From: Lichtheimia corymbifera B2541
Lineage: Eukaryota > Mucoromycota > Mucoromycetes > Mucorales > Lichtheimiaceae
Assembly: GCA_000697475.1 (NCBI GenBank)
Contig: JNEU01000714.1
Coordinates: forward strand, 1 to 60,339
Length of the DNA: 60,339 bases
Reading direction: 5' to 3'
Of the stretch, positions 1 through 12,097 are shown piece after piece. Position numbers and translations under genes: made by a program. The notes beneath the pieces are model-generated. The model ran no database searches. It saw only the letters and a list, made by a program, of their open reading frames with translations, and had not been told where the DNA came from. Position 1 is the first letter of the stretch, and every line of letters starts with the position of its first letter.

Positions 1-885
1 TATCTCAAAGTCCTTTAATTTCACTTTCATTATACGCAAAAGTATGCTACCGCTATAGCGAAAGTTTCCCATCAATCAACTGACATTCTGCCTGATAGTG
101 ATCCGCATATACTTGCCTGAAGGTCCAGGTCCGCCTCAAGACGATTACCTAGTAAAAAGTGCTCGGTAACTATCAAGTCATATGAGAAACATAGCACCAT
201 ATTGACTAATCCACTCTTTATAGTACGGCGTCTACGCTTCCCCTGCAGCAGCAGCAGCAATAGCCATAAATAGAGTACTAGTTTTAGCTTAGTTTCGGTC
301 TGTATGGAACTGACCAGCTACCTTGTATGGGCTAATCCCCCAATAAAGTATTGTTTTCTCACGCGCTATTTGACATGACTTGTTGCCAAGGTGATCTAAT
401 GCCATCAATGACGAGCTATGATGTAGTGGTTTACATGGATACAGTAGCATGGCTGTAAATCCTTTGTAGATACGATGCACTTGTACATAGAACACGAAAT
501 AGAGAGAAGTGATGTTTACAGCATACAATGATTGCCAACCATCCATATACAGCCTATGTGACCTGAACAAAGTACTCTCTTATGATTCGTGCTTTGTGAT
601 CTCCAATGGTTATCAATAGGCTGATTCACCTTTTATGCAGTTGTAGTGTACATGGTTGTTCATGTGTTCCTGTTGCCATGCAACGCCTTGACACGTTTTT
701 ATTGAGGCAAAGCCTGATGTTTAACGTAATTGTGCTTACGCATTGGCAACATCAGTATACGCGATCTGAGACTGAAATTAGCCGGGTGGTATTTGACGTG
801 GGGGAACGAATAGCAAAACCCTTATTCTTTCTTCCTTTACTGCATTATCCTCCTCCGCCATTCCCCCCCACTCTTGATATCCAAT
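1..885. other. left-edge non-coding stretch
   Basis: No convincing gene is seen. The open frames on both strands are short, lack recognisable protein features and lack plausible splice partners. The last 100 bases are C/T-rich and probably belong to the promoter and 5' leader of the cytochrome b5 gene that starts at 886. Confidence 0.5.
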
Positions 886-1131
886 ATGAAGACCTACACC
901 AGTGAACAAGTTGCCGAGCATAACAAGGCTGATGATATTTGGATTATTATCGACGGCAAGGTGTTTGACGTTACCAACTTTGTCAACGAGCACCCTGGTG
1001 GCAAAAAGGTGCTTGTCAAGATGGCTGGCAAGGACGCATCGAAAAAGTTCGCCCAATTCCATAGCCCCTCTGTGATGCAAAAAGTCGGTCTTCCTATGCA
1101 GATCGGCGTTGTCGCTGATGCCAAGTTGTAA
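886..1131 (+). CDS. cytochrome b5 heme-binding domain protein, single exon
   Basis: An 81-residue protein that is essentially one cytochrome b5 fold. The diagnostic HPGG motif (residues 38-41) supplies the first axial heme histidine. The second is the His of the FHSPS segment near residue 62. Family members pass electrons to desaturases, P450s and sterol-modifying enzymes. No C-terminal membrane anchor is visible, so this looks like a soluble or stand-alone domain rather than the classic tail-anchored ER form of about 120-130 residues. The start is the ATG at 886; an upstream in-frame TTG was ignored. A tail-anchor exon downstream cannot be excluded, but the frame ends in a clean TAA and no donor site is evident before it. 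Confidence 0.85.
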   Translation: MKTYTSEQVAEHNKADDIWIIIDGKVFDVTNFVNEHPGGKKVLVKMAGKDASKKFAQFHSPSVMQKVGLPMQIGVVADAKL

Positions 1132-1317
1132 GCATGTTTTATGCCCAAGCACAATAAATTCATCTTTGTGTGTGTACGGACGTAGACGTCAGTTGCCATG
1201 GTGTTTAATTAGTAGTAGTGGTGTGGTAGTGGTGGTGGTGGTGGAGCTAAATTAAGTGGACTGCCGAGAAATCTTGTGCAACTCTTCATCTTTTCCTTTT
1301 CATATATACCACTTTGC

Positions 1318-2583
1318 ATGCTCTCCTCCATTCCATTCCTTTTATTATTGCATCTTGTTGCTCTCATTAAGACCGTCTCGGCTGTCGAAGGTGGAGAAGG
1401 TACCTATCCACTCGCACATATTACGGGTCCTCAGATTATTGAAAACTCGACACACATTCCTGTATGTACCCACACACTATCCCATTCGTATGCATTGGAT
1501 CGTTCACCTATTACTCTAGACTGGTTATTACACATTTCGACATGTGGAGACAGGCCAATATCTGCAGTTTATTGATTCAGGGAACCAGATAGTGCCGGTA
1601 ATGAAAAGACAACAATGATAGTAACGACAATGTCAAATAACATCATGGATACGATAGGCACGTGCAGATAGCGCCAATGCAACAGCCTTTAATGGCACCA
1701 TGTGGACCGTCAAATGGCATGGCGACAAGAATTACAGTATCCATCATTTGAATGCAGTCAAAGTAGGTAAAAAAAAAAGAGGTCGAGGTATTGATGATGG
1801 GTTCTTTATCTAATCCAAGAGGATAGTATGACAAATGTATATCCACCCGATGGGATCATCTTCGAGGATTAGACGATGCTGCCGTGATGTGGTAAGTAAT
1901 ATCACTTGGGGGGAGAGAAATGCATGGATACGAATGCTAAATGGCGAGGGTGTAGGCAATGCGAGGTGGATAACATCACGCGCAATGACATTGACTTTGA
2001 CATATACCCTGGTTTCCATGGCGTGTACAATGCATCCGATCCACATCCTCTCGAGAAACGCCTGGAACGACGCTACGAGAACACGTACGAAGCCATTCGT
2101 CAAGATAAACAACAATGGTTATTTATGCGCTACGATCCAACTGAAACTCCAAAGTGGACCAATGTGCGTTTTGATCCTGATACGGCCGAGAATCACGTGG
2201 AGGGTGACATTGTCAAGCCCAATCGCAAAAAGAACCAAAACTCGGGCTCAAATCAGTTTTACATTGTCTCGGCAGCGCATTTATGGAACATGAAGCCACG
2301 GTGTATCTATCCACAGGCAAGCTACGTGTTTACATTCACGCCCAACAATACCGGTGTCACCGCGCTTGATCATTGTGTATGGGGCAATACATCACAGCTA
2401 TGGGAAGCTACGCTATGGAAACCAGCAAACTTTCCAATGGGCTTTGAACCTGATCCACGCTACATTGACAATGGCACAGACGCTTTCTTGCTATGGAATG
2501 CTCATACATCACCGGGTACTACTATTCTTTGGTGGGCATGTCTCGCGTCACTCGCCCTTTTCGCATGGATTTGGCGTACTTGA
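1318..2583 (+). CDS. unrecognised secreted/type I membrane glycoprotein, multi-exon
   Basis: A reading frame can be built from about five exons. Exon 1 starts at ATG 1318 and ends before GTATGT near 1462. Further exons lie near 1570-1600, 1670-1737 and 1829-1890, and the last runs from about 1957 (after GTGTAG) to the TGA at 2583. The N-terminus is a clear signal peptide: hydrophobic residues 4-17 with probable cleavage after VSA. The mature chain has several N-glycosylation sequons (NIT, NAS, NNT, NTS, NGT), several cysteines and many Trp. The C-terminus is a hydrophobic segment (about 20 residues, Trp/Leu/Ala-rich) followed by a short basic tail, suggesting a membrane or GPI anchor. I do not recognise the family. 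The middle exons are the least certain part of the model. Confidence 0.55.
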
Positions 2584-2861
2584 GTTTACGATAGGCTGTG
2601 GCAATGTATTATTTGTGTACGTTTATTGTAATAGAAAGGGATCTTTAATCATGGGAAAAGGTTGCATTGTGTACAATATTGAAGAGGGGTTGCAAAATAT
2701 TTGGATGAATGGATATAATATGCTCCAACACGATTGACAGATTGCCATTGATTTATATAAGCAGTTTTATGCATGTCAAGCTCCTTACTGCCATTGTATA
2801 TACAAATAAAAATACATGTTTATTCAAGGGGATGCTTTTGGTGCGGGGGGTAAGTGAGTGG

Positions 2862-5800
2862 TTACTGAGATCCTGGCATGGTGGAATCACGGCTGGGACC
2901 AGCAGGTGTCATGATGGTAGCAGCACTATCGTCGTCTTCTTGGTGGTATCCTTGTCGCATATGCAAGCCTTCATTGCCATAACCTCTTCTGCGACCCATA
3001 TTGTTAAGTTCAGGTGGGACATCATATCGGCTTTGGCCTTCGAGTGGTTGCATAGGCATAGTGTAGCTGATATCCAAACGCTCACACTCTTCCTTGAGCT
3101 CCATGACAAAGGTGTTGTGTCGTAACCAGCGACCACCCGCATCTTGCCAATTGGTCGAGTGTTCAAAGTAGAATGTAATGGTGATACGGTTCTGGTTCTC
3201 GAACAGAACAAAGTTGGCTGTTGTGCCACCAACACGATACAAACCAGGTCGTTGGTCTGTAAATTCGCACATGTGATCACGGATTTGGTAAATCTTCCAC
3301 GATGGCGTGTTGAAGGCAATGTTGAGATCTAAAGGGTCACATGACACGTAAGCAAACAAGAGGTTTCAGGTCCAGTACTCGTGTTGTTGACTTACCAAAG
3401 ACTTCACCGGTGGGGCCAGTGCGACGAGCATTGATAATGTATTGCGTAGCAAGCACAGAATTCTTGGCATAAACAACCGATCCATCCCATTTGCTATAAA
3501 AGAGAAAGAGTTTTAGTATCAAATAGGATACAAGAATAGCCTTCGAACTTACATGAATGTGGACATCAATAGACCAACATTTTCCACGACCCAGTTTTCT
3601 TCACCAATGAATACACGATCGCCGGCGTCAAATGGATGCTATAATTGTTTTATATAAGTAAGTACTAGGTTCATAGATATATCATGTTTTGTTCGAGACT
3701 TACCGTGACAAACACAAAGATAATGGCTTCGAAAGCATCTTTGGCACTGTTACCGAATACAAAACTAGCAGCAATGAAGGCACTCCAAAGTGGCAAGAGC
3801 TGGGTACCAACATCGACACCAAAGGCAGCACAGACAATGATGACCTACAATGATGTTATTATTAGTTTCCATGGTTGAAAGGTTGTTATGTGGGATGATG
3901 CATACCCAAATGACAATGAAAACAACCAAAAAGAGCAAATCGAGCTTTCCAGTGGCCTGTGACAAATCACGCATGGATCGAGCAAGGTTTTTGCGTTCAC
4001 GATAAATGCGTACACATGCGGAACGTAATTCGGACTTGCTGATATCACCGTTGCCATCTCGATCGAAAATACGGAAAGCTTCAGCAGCTTCTTGATGTGT
4101 GCGGAAAAATGGATACAAGTCCATTTCGGTAATAGGCCGATTGCCGGTAGGGCCAACGATGTTGTGATAGATACGCTTTGCAAGTGACTTTGCTTGACCG
4201 GATGAACCACCATGCGATTGATGTGATGTTGAGCGCAACTTGCGATAACCACCACGAATAAGTCTACCAGGGATCATGGCCTTATCACGGATATTGAGAT
4301 AGCGATCATCACTAGCCGTTGACATCCACGACATGAAGGTGCTGTTTCGAGATAACTGAGGTGGCGATTCAGGTGGAGAGGATGCTGCTGTTGGATCGAA
4401 TGGTTTTGGTTTGGGCTGCTTGTTGTTGTTTTTGACATCACGTAGCTTTTTGGTCAAATTGGACAAGAAATCAGATTTGGCTGGTTGTTGTGGTTCAGGT
4501 TGCTCCAATGTTTCCTTGTTGCCAAGATCGATTTCAGTTGCAGGATCCACTTTTTCATCATCTGAACGGCTTTCAAGAGCCGGAATGGCAATAAGGGTAT
4601 CCATGTTGCTTGAAGGGAAATGCACATTGCCACCAGCACCACCTTTTCCTTGTTCATCAGGACGCATAATGGATCGTGTCGCAGGAGGTGTCTTGCTCAT
4701 AATGCCATTACCACTACCATTCGGCGTGGTATTCGGGTTGGTTTCTGCAGAAGAAAGGACAGCGGCATCATCAGCCGAGTTGGATCGACTAAACGCAAAT
4801 TTGCTGGTGGTATTATTCTTGTTGCGGCGAATACGTTTGAGGAAATCCTGAGGTGTTTTACGTCGAGGCTTTTTCAATCGATCAAGGATCTTGAGAGCAT
4901 GGTCGTTGACAGCAATACGATCACCATACGCTTTCCTAAAAGAACGAATTGAGTTTAGTGATATTCTCACACACACACACACAGAGGCGCGCTTACTTGT
5001 GGAAAGAAGTAACTAAAAACAGAAAGAGTCAGCAAATCAAGATTGGGCAAAGCGGGTCTCGGCCACACTTACCGATCAGTTGCAGGATGAACTTTTCAAT
5101 AAAGAGCAACAAAGCGGCGAAAAAGACGCTTTCCCAAATGCTGTAGAATACATTGACGTAGTTGGGGATATCTTGACCTCCGGGACGGCTCACCATCCTG
5201 CTGATAAATGACCATGAGCCCCAAGACCATGCTGAGACAAGCATCATTTTGATAAAGGGTCGGAGGGCCATATAATACTACGGGGATCGTCGTCGTCAGT
5301 GATACGTTTCCATATAGGACGCATAGTTTTAACTACATACAGCAAGTCGCATACGCAATACTTCGGTCGAATGAGGACGTAACACGCCAACAAGACGCTT
5401 GATTGCCCAAGGAACAAGTTCAACAATAACTTGAAGCGCCATGCTAATGCACCACATGAAGGTTGCCCATGTGAACCAGAGTTGCAAGTTGTATGACACC
5501 ATGGAGGTTCGACCATCGTACACCACAAACAAGGCGATCGTAATGGCGATCAAGATAAGAGCAAAGAGGAAGAGTAGAGACCATGCGATATAAGAAGAAT
5601 TTTTGGACAAGCACAAGATGATGTTTTGATTCTTTTCTGCCTTCCCCTTTTTGTCCTTTGGTTCTTCTTCATCAGCCTCGTCGGCACCACCCCAATCAAA
5701 TTGATCATTTTCCACATAGTTGGTGACAAGTCCAGGGCCTGAAGGACGTAAAGGATCAATGTCTGTGCGTCTGGTTGTTGCACACATTATATATATGTAC

Positions 5801-6078
5801 CTGCAAGTGCATCAAGTGGTACTTCAGCTGGAATGCCACCTTCAAGAATCACACGTGGACCTTCATCGTCGGTTGAGCTGTGAGTTGATGCCCGTGAAAG
5901 AGGTGCTGGTTCGATTTTTTCTTTTTCATTTTCACTGGTGCTAGCACTCGATGATCGTCGTCGACCACCTGGAAATCATCAACGTGTCAAACCGAATCAA
6001 ATAATAGAGATATCATTATTACTTACTGTCCCAAGCTGCACCATGATCACCAGCACCTGCAGCTCCTCCTTCTCCCAT
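2862..6078 (-). CDS. EF-hand mechanosensitive ion channel (MscS family, fungal Msy type)
   Basis: A large multi-exon gene of roughly 950-1000 residues. The N-terminus, starting with MGEGG, and a following acidic, Lys-rich stretch are low-complexity and cytosolic. Several transmembrane helices follow between about 5.7 and 5.05 kb. A long Ser/Pro-rich linker (4.9-4.25 kb) leads to an EF-hand with calcium loop DRDGNGDISKSE (about 4.05 kb). The last membrane helices and the MscS beta-domain come next, with the conserved signature HPFDAGDRV (about 3.64 kb). The order of membrane helices, EF-hand and MscS pore/beta domain is that of S. pombe Msy1/Msy2, ER channels that release ions and control calcium after hypo-osmotic shock. 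The C-terminal tail is polar and disordered. At least eight introns are visible. The family call is firm; the exact number of helices is not. Confidence 0.9.
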
Positions 6079-7731
6079 AGTCAGTTATGTATTAGAGATT
6101 ATGCGTTAAATAAAGGTAATGTAAATAAAAAAGGGAGAGAGTAAGAAAGAAAGAAAGAGAGAGAGAGAGTATTGGGCCCGAGAACAACGAGTAAAGAGAA
6201 AGAAGAAAAGAAAAAAAAATGATTCAAGGTCTGTGTGTACGCCCTGGAAGACCGATCTCTTATAATTCGATATCCGTCAAGTCATACCGACTGGGGAAAG
6301 AATACATTCTACTTTGCTTCTTACTGGACCATCGGGATCCAACACATGGAAATGGCTGAGAGATATGGTAATGTGTATATGTGTGTGTGTATAATATGTT
6401 TGTAAGGTGTCGGTTACCCAGCTGTGTTTGTTGGACAATGATGAACTTTAACATTTTGGGTCCCCCTTGGAAGATGAGACAAACCGGGTGTGGTATTAAC
6501 CATACACACAGATCTGCGACATGGCCACTTGAAGATATGGTATTGTGTATGCAAATGTTACCCAAAACAGTCTACAATGGCGGAGATTCGAATGTTTCGG
6601 CTGTGACAGAAATACTCGTATTTCAAGAGGTGTGTGTAAGAATTGATGCGTGATACCCGATCGCCGATCCCTTTGGGTTTCTACTAATATAGCTTGGCAA
6701 CCAAGTGAAACACATTACATCACCTGGTCATATCATTCTTCAAAATTTGTTCATCATGGCGCTAAAATGAAAAACTCTTTTACGAAGCAGCGTGGGTGAA
6801 TATGTTGTGTGGTAATAATATGGCCGACGATGTGGATGCACACAATTCATAAATTGCGTCTTTTTACGCGACCAAAATATAGGACAAGGATGAGGTCAGT
6901 TTGCACCTCCGACAACTAGTTTATTATAATGACGATGACCAAAGCCATTCTGTGAATGATCCATCATAGATAATCACGACATCCATGATGATACCAACAA
7001 CATGCATGTGTGTTATACCTGGTAACATTGACAGCTTTATCTCGATGCAATGCTGTTGCCCCAATTCATTCTTTCTCAAACTCAATCAAGGTGGCTATTG
7101 GAAGTCTATTCTATATATGGTTTAGTTTATGCGTGCTTCGGGTGGCACGGCCGCCAAGCTGCTTGCTATCTTTCGTGAGTAAAGCCGCATGTTTAGTCAA
7201 CGTTGCAGAACGACGCGTTATTATGGACCAACCAACTCAGTCATCCTACATATTTGCAAATGCTGTGTCACGCAAATGTATTTCTTTATGTCTTATCACT
7301 TAGAAAATGGGGGAACAAGGGATTTTACCTGAGTGATATGTTGTAGGTGCTGGATGAGGATCATTTTGGTAACATTGACATTGAAGGTGGTTGAGAGGAG
7401 GAGGAGGAGCATGACTATGCAGCTATTACTAGTAGCTAATGGCTGGGGAGGTAGTGATCGGGAATGAATCCATGTCGTCGTATTTTAAAAAACCATGTCA
7501 AGTTGTTGGATAACAAATGCAATGTTTCTTGAATCATTGATGCGTTCCAAAGACAATGGACACCCTAATCCCTGCCCGTAAAAGGCATCGGTTGTAACAC
7601 AAGTGCTAGGGAGCAAAGCCTCCATCACTCTTAAACCGTGACCGCCGTCTCGCATGAATCACGAGGAGGAAAGTGAAAAAAAAGACAGCGCGTTTAGCAC
7701 ACTTTATCATTTTCTTTTTACAATAATAACC
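6079..7731. other. intergenic region between divergent MscS and SET genes
   Basis: About 1.65 kb between two divergently transcribed genes. It holds a GA-rich run at about 6130-6170 next to the channel gene's start and no open frame with recognisable content. It presumably carries both promoters. The short frames near 6.4-6.65 and 7.0-7.3 kb have no splice support and no protein features. Confidence 0.5.
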
Positions 7732-8895
7732 ATGTCCTCTGAAGAAGCCATCAACAAGCAACTTGTCGAACTCCAAGAAGAGACCGAAAAGACTGAGCGC
7801 GAGCTTCAAGCCCATATGCGCAATAAAATGGCTCCCATCTGGAACAAGAGACGCGACATTGTCAAGCAGATTCCTAACTTTTGGACTCGCGTCGTGAGTA
7901 GCATACAACAACCCTTGCATAACACAAGCGTCATATATTGATCCAAACACTGTATTAGATTGAGAATGCTCCTTTTATGATGGAGAGTGAGAACGATATC
8001 GAGGTACTTTTTAAAAAAGGGTGGATGATGGAAACTAGATCATATATTAACGATGCAAATGAACACAGGCTTTGGGTAACCTTGTGGACTTCCATGTTGA
8101 GTTTGATGAAAAGCGCCCCGATTATCGCAAGATCATTGCTGTAAGTGGTCAAAATCCCTGTACAAATAGCATACACCGTTACTGATTGGGTGGTGGTGAT
8201 ATAGACCTACAAGAAGAATGACGTCTTTAAGAACGAAACCTTGACCAAGGTGAGTTGAATGAAATGAAGTGATGGCAGGATATTGATTTTCGTTTCTAGG
8301 AATTCATTGTTGATGATGACAGCCAAGGCGAGGTTATTAGCAAGAGCACCATTGATTATCATTCTGGCAGAGTAAGACAATGGGGGTGAGCAGAGAGAAC
8401 CCAAGAATGAAATTGAACAATGCCGTTTATTTCCTTTAGGAGCCCAAGAAGAGCAACAAGCGTAAGGCTGACGATGATGAGGATGATGATGATTTCAACA
8501 CTTCCCTTTTGGACTTTTACACCAACGATGATATCATCATGGGCAAGATTCTTGCGTAAGTCTGAGACAATGAATATTGGGATAATGCAAGCTAATCATG
8601 CAACCCCCATTTTATAGTGATGACATCTTTGTCAATGCCATGGAGTGAGTATTTTCTCTTCCCCCCGCCTCCTCCTTTTATTATGCAATACTGACCATCA
8701 ATGCTCTAGCTATTTCAATGTTGACGATGATGAAGAAGAAGACGATGAGGAGGGCAAGGAATATAGCCTTGGAGAATCCGATGAGGATGAAGAAGGTAAA
8801 AAGAACTACTACAATATTGTTGAAGTATGCTCATTCATGATGGTATATATATATATATAGACGAAGAGCCTAGCAAGAAGAAGGCCAAGAAATAA
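7732..8895 (+). CDS. SET/TAF-I-like histone chaperone (NAP superfamily)
   Basis: A gene with many tiny exons that encodes a protein starting MSSEEAINKQL. It opens with a long N-terminal helix (the NAP-family dimerisation helix), then IPNFW and a short earmuff-type domain with ENAPFMMESENDIEALG and VDFHVEFDEKRPDY. The C-terminus is very acidic (DDDEEEDDEEG, DEDEE), followed by a basic tail rich in Lys. This order matches SET/TAF-I/Vps75-type chaperones that bind H3-H4 and H2A-H2B in nucleus and cytosol. Exons are joined across about eight short introns, each with GT...AG ends; the last acceptor lies just before the stretch encoding EEPSKKKAKK. TAA is at 8893. It is shorter than canonical NAP1, which favours SET over NAP1. 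Confidence 0.85.
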
Positions 8896-9004
8896 ATAGC
8901 ACTCATTTTTGCACACATTTCATTATCCTCAGTTGTACACATTAAAATACAATAAATGACTTGTAAGAAAGAAAACGACTCGTTTATTGGGCATCTCGAG
9001 ACAT

Positions 9005-9920
9005 TTAGACCTTGAAACCACGGCTGGCACGCTTACCACGAGCCTTCTCGAACTTGCGGCCCTTGCTACGGACATAGGGCTTCTTGTTCTTGTGGGGACC
9101 CATACCAAAGTGCTTGACAGCTTCACGGGAGTTCTATATAAAAGCAAATCAATCAGTATCCAATGTTCCATTGTATAATAAAAAGACACAACATACCTTG
9201 GCACCACGAAGCAACACAGTGTTGGAACCAGTGGGAGCACGGAGAGCGAGTTGATCCAAAGTCAAAATCTCACCACCAGCCTTGAGGATACGAGCACGAG
9301 CGGTCTTGGTGACACGGAGAGCGGCAACAGAGAGCTTGGGCAAGTCAAGGAGACGGGAGTCGTCAGTGACGTTACCAACGACAACCAAAGTCTTGCCTTC
9401 TTGGTTGTTCTTGACAAGACGAGAAACAGTGACAGAAGGACGGTGGATACGGGACATAAAGAGACGCTTCAAAACGACCTTGTTGAAGTCAGCATCGGTA
9501 CGGCGAGCAAGGAAACGGTAGAGCTATTATATCTGTAAGTTGATGCCCTATGGTTTTTGTAGTCGTATATATATAGAGTACCTTGACCAAGAGAAGTTGG
9601 TAAACGTTCTCGGACTTGGGAGCCGTTCTGTTGGACTTCTTGACGTGGTGGTTCTTAAGATCGATACCCTAATAAATGCATCCATGAGTGGGCATGTCCT
9701 TATCCATGTCGTGCATTGAGCGCTGTTTCCACCAAAATAGAGCTGGTATAGAGCCCTATCACTGCCTCACTCCACACCTATTCACATCCACGCTCCTATC
9801 ATCCATACATCTTCATCCAGATGCATCCATTCATTTTTTATATATAATCATCCATCCATCCAACTCCATCCATCACATCCTGACCACTCTTCACCATATT
9901 GGCTATCCCACACTTACCAT
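9005..9920 (-). CDS. RPL18: 60S ribosomal protein eL18 (RPL18)
   Basis: Spliced translation gives the full eL18 sequence of about 187 residues. It starts [15 protein letters not shown], continues through [12 protein letters not shown] and [13 protein letters not shown], and ends in the basic [13 protein letters not shown] tail. eL18 is a structural protein of the large cytosolic subunit. The ATG (9918-9920) is the only coding part of exon 1: an intron (9669-9917, about 249 bases) starts immediately after it, and exon 2 begins with GGT. Two more introns lie near 9527-9582 and 9134-9197. Codon use is strongly C-ending, as expected for a highly expressed gene. Stop TAA is at 9005-9007. Confidence 0.95.
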
Positions 9921-10639
9921 TGCAGTAAGCCGTTGTCGAAAGGAGGGAGGTGTAGATTCCCCTGCGAACTGCTCGGATCACCCTTCGTCTGCGAGCCGGC
10001 CTTGTGATTGAATCTCAGCAAAGTAGTCGTCCGCCCACACACACACACACACACACATATATCCCATCTTAAATGCCAACAAACCATGCTCGTTGCTCGT
10101 TGTATCTTTAATTCACATGAAATGATGTATAAACCAAATAAACTAATCATTTGAAACAGAATCCATTTCTCTCTGCATTCACATGGATATTTGACAACAA
10201 CGCTCTTTTACAACACGGCAGCAGTAATAGGATCTTGTTTCTTTTATCTCATAGATCATCCTCTGCGTTTATGAAATGATGATTGTTGTACATTTTCTAT
10301 CATTTTGATGAGCTGTAAATCGTGGCATTGCCAAGAAGGCTTGGTATGGTTGCTATGGAGATATAGATTTGGGACTTGATCCCCAGTGTGAAAGACGTTT
10401 TAAACATGATGTTGAATGAGTTTATGCATTCTACAAGGATACATAAAAGTGGGGTGTGTGTATTATGTGCTTGTTGTCTAGACCATATTGCATATTAATG
10501 CGCTTGTTCTTTGGGAGCATAGCGTAGCCTTAAATGATCGAGATGGCTTCATGTACGACCACGTAAAGCGCGCTCTTTTCTCCATCCAGCCTACCTACAC
10601 ACCTTACTTTATTGTTCTGTTTCCCGTGCATATATGGCC
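9921..10639. other. intergenic region between divergent eL18 and KDEL receptor genes
   Basis: About 720 bases that should contain the promoters of both flanking genes. A (CA)n microsatellite lies at about 10036-10057. No open frame of interest and no RNA gene was recognised. Confidence 0.5.
10036..10057. repeat. (CA)n microsatellite
   Basis: Eleven or so CA dinucleotides in an uninterrupted run, upstream of the eL18 start codon. Confidence 0.9.
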
Positions 10640-11491
10640 ATGAATGTGTTTCGACTCATTGCAGACTTGATGCACTTGGCATCTATCTTTATTCTCTTGC
10701 ATAAAATCAAAACCTCGCGTTCCTGTGTCGGTAAGGGCGTTTCCTTTCCCCCAGCACCAGCACACACTCGTGCGCGCGCGACCATGACTGAAACGTTGCC
10801 CATCTTGCCTTAGGCATCTCATTCAAATCACAACTGCTGTATTCGGTTGTCTTTTTGACACGCTATTTGGACTTGTTTGGCGTATGGCATTCACTCTACA
10901 ATTCGTGTATGAAGATCTTTTTTATTGCGACCTCCTTGTACATTGTGTACCTCATGCAAGTCAAGTTCAAGGCCACTTATGACGCCAATCTCGACACATT
11001 CCGGGTGGAGTACTTGTTAGGTGGTGCTGCTGTATTTGCATTGTTGACTACATTTGATTACTCGGTTTTGGAGGTAGGATCATGCTATATGGATGGGGTA
11101 GTAGTAGGTATCAGTTGTTGACAATCATCATAGGTCCTTTGGACATTCTCGATCTGGCTTGAATCGGTCGCTATTCTTCCGCAATTATTCATGCTTCAAC
11201 GTACCGGTGAGGCCGAGACAATCACAACTCATTACTTGTTTGCTTTGGGTGGATACCGTGCCTTGTACCTCGTCAACTGGATCTACCGATATATCAACGA
11301 AGGCCATGTCGATTGGGTCGCATGGGTAGCTGGCATTGTACAAACACTCCTTTACAGTGATTTCTTTTACATTTACTATACCAGGTATATTGACATTTGG
11401 AAAAACTTGGAGAAAACGAGAATCTCATCATCATCATCTTGCTCTATTTTACAGAGTTCTCAAAGGACGCAAATTCGAATTGCCAAAGTAA
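10640..11491 (+). CDS. ERD2: ER lumen protein-retaining receptor (KDEL/HDEL receptor, Erd2)
   Basis: Four exons encode about 212 residues, the normal length for the family. The N-terminus [16 protein letters not shown] matches the first helix. [16 protein letters not shown] is the conserved second helix and loop with the Asp and Tyr of the binding site. [15 protein letters not shown] and the following [14 protein letters not shown] complete the seven-helix core, and the cytosolic tail ends KGRKFELPK. The receptor captures escaped ER proteins carrying C-terminal K/HDEL in the Golgi and returns them by COPI vesicles; the dilysine-like tail fits this. Introns are at 10731-10813, about 11072-11132 and about 11384-11451. 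Stop TAA is at 11489-11491. Confidence 0.97.
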
Positions 11492-11782
11492 GTGTGCTAG
11501 CAATATCCAATGTTACCCTTCCGGTTATACTGATTGAGCTTTCTTCTGCTGGTAGGATGGTATAGAGATCATTATCGAGACATTATAATAAACATAGACG
11601 CTCGGCGATCTTTTTCCTTTTGGAGATGGACTTGATCGATATGTGTATACTAGGGTCAACACTTTGGAATTCAATGCATTGGGTTGGGGGGAAATGAGGA
11701 CATACTTATGTTACCTACAAAAAATCACCTTTCTAAGTGGCAGGTGGATTTATCAGCTGTTGATCTTCCATCACTTCGATTC

Positions 11783-12097
11783 ATGCTTGACCACTTTATC
11801 AGTTCGATCTATCATGACAACAATTCCCACGCCCACTCACATATAAACAAGGCGGTTGTCACCAACACTATCATACACCCTTTCTTTCTACTTTTATGCA
11901 TATCATCATCAATCAATGACCTTGGTAAGTCTTAAGGATAGTCCTTATGTGATCCCAAAATGAAGGTATTCATGCATTGATATTTTCTGTAGCTCACACC
12001 ATTGCTTTACCACTTGAAGTGCTCATTGCTGCCTAATGACTTTTGGCTGTGTTCCTTGATGAGCCCTTTAGTGTAGGTATAACTATCATTTATATAT
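11783..12097. repeat. dispersed duplicate module, copy 1 (promoter plus 5' exons)
   Basis: About 315 bases that match 26583-26900 in the same orientation (roughly 80% identical by eye). Shared parts in order are: a TATA box (11842-11847), a pyrimidine-rich stretch ending CCCTTTCTTTCTA, an ATG (11916) followed closely by a GGTAA donor, and a segment encoding NDFWLCSLM in one frame. Similarity stops after GTATAACTATCA plus an AT-rich run. See the copy 2 entry and the finding. Confidence 0.75.
11842..11847 (+). promoter_or_regulatory. TATA box of the hypothetical gene at 11.9-12.7 kb
   Basis: TATAAA about 70 bases upstream of the ATG at 11916. It is conserved at the same distance in the second copy of the module (26642). 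Confidence 0.5.

Noticed and set aside
1..570. Minus-strand ORFs near the left edge (72-260, 289-570)
   Set aside because: Composition is not coding-like and no family was recognised. A truncated gene beyond the edge cannot be tested.
7010..7303. 97-residue plus-strand ORF with a hydrophobic stretch
   Set aside because: No signal-peptide pattern with a downstream domain, no splice partners and no recognisable family. Likely chance.
9669..9917. eL18 first intron searched for a snoRNA
   Set aside because: Several GATG motifs occur, but no C/D pair with suitable spacing or stem was found.
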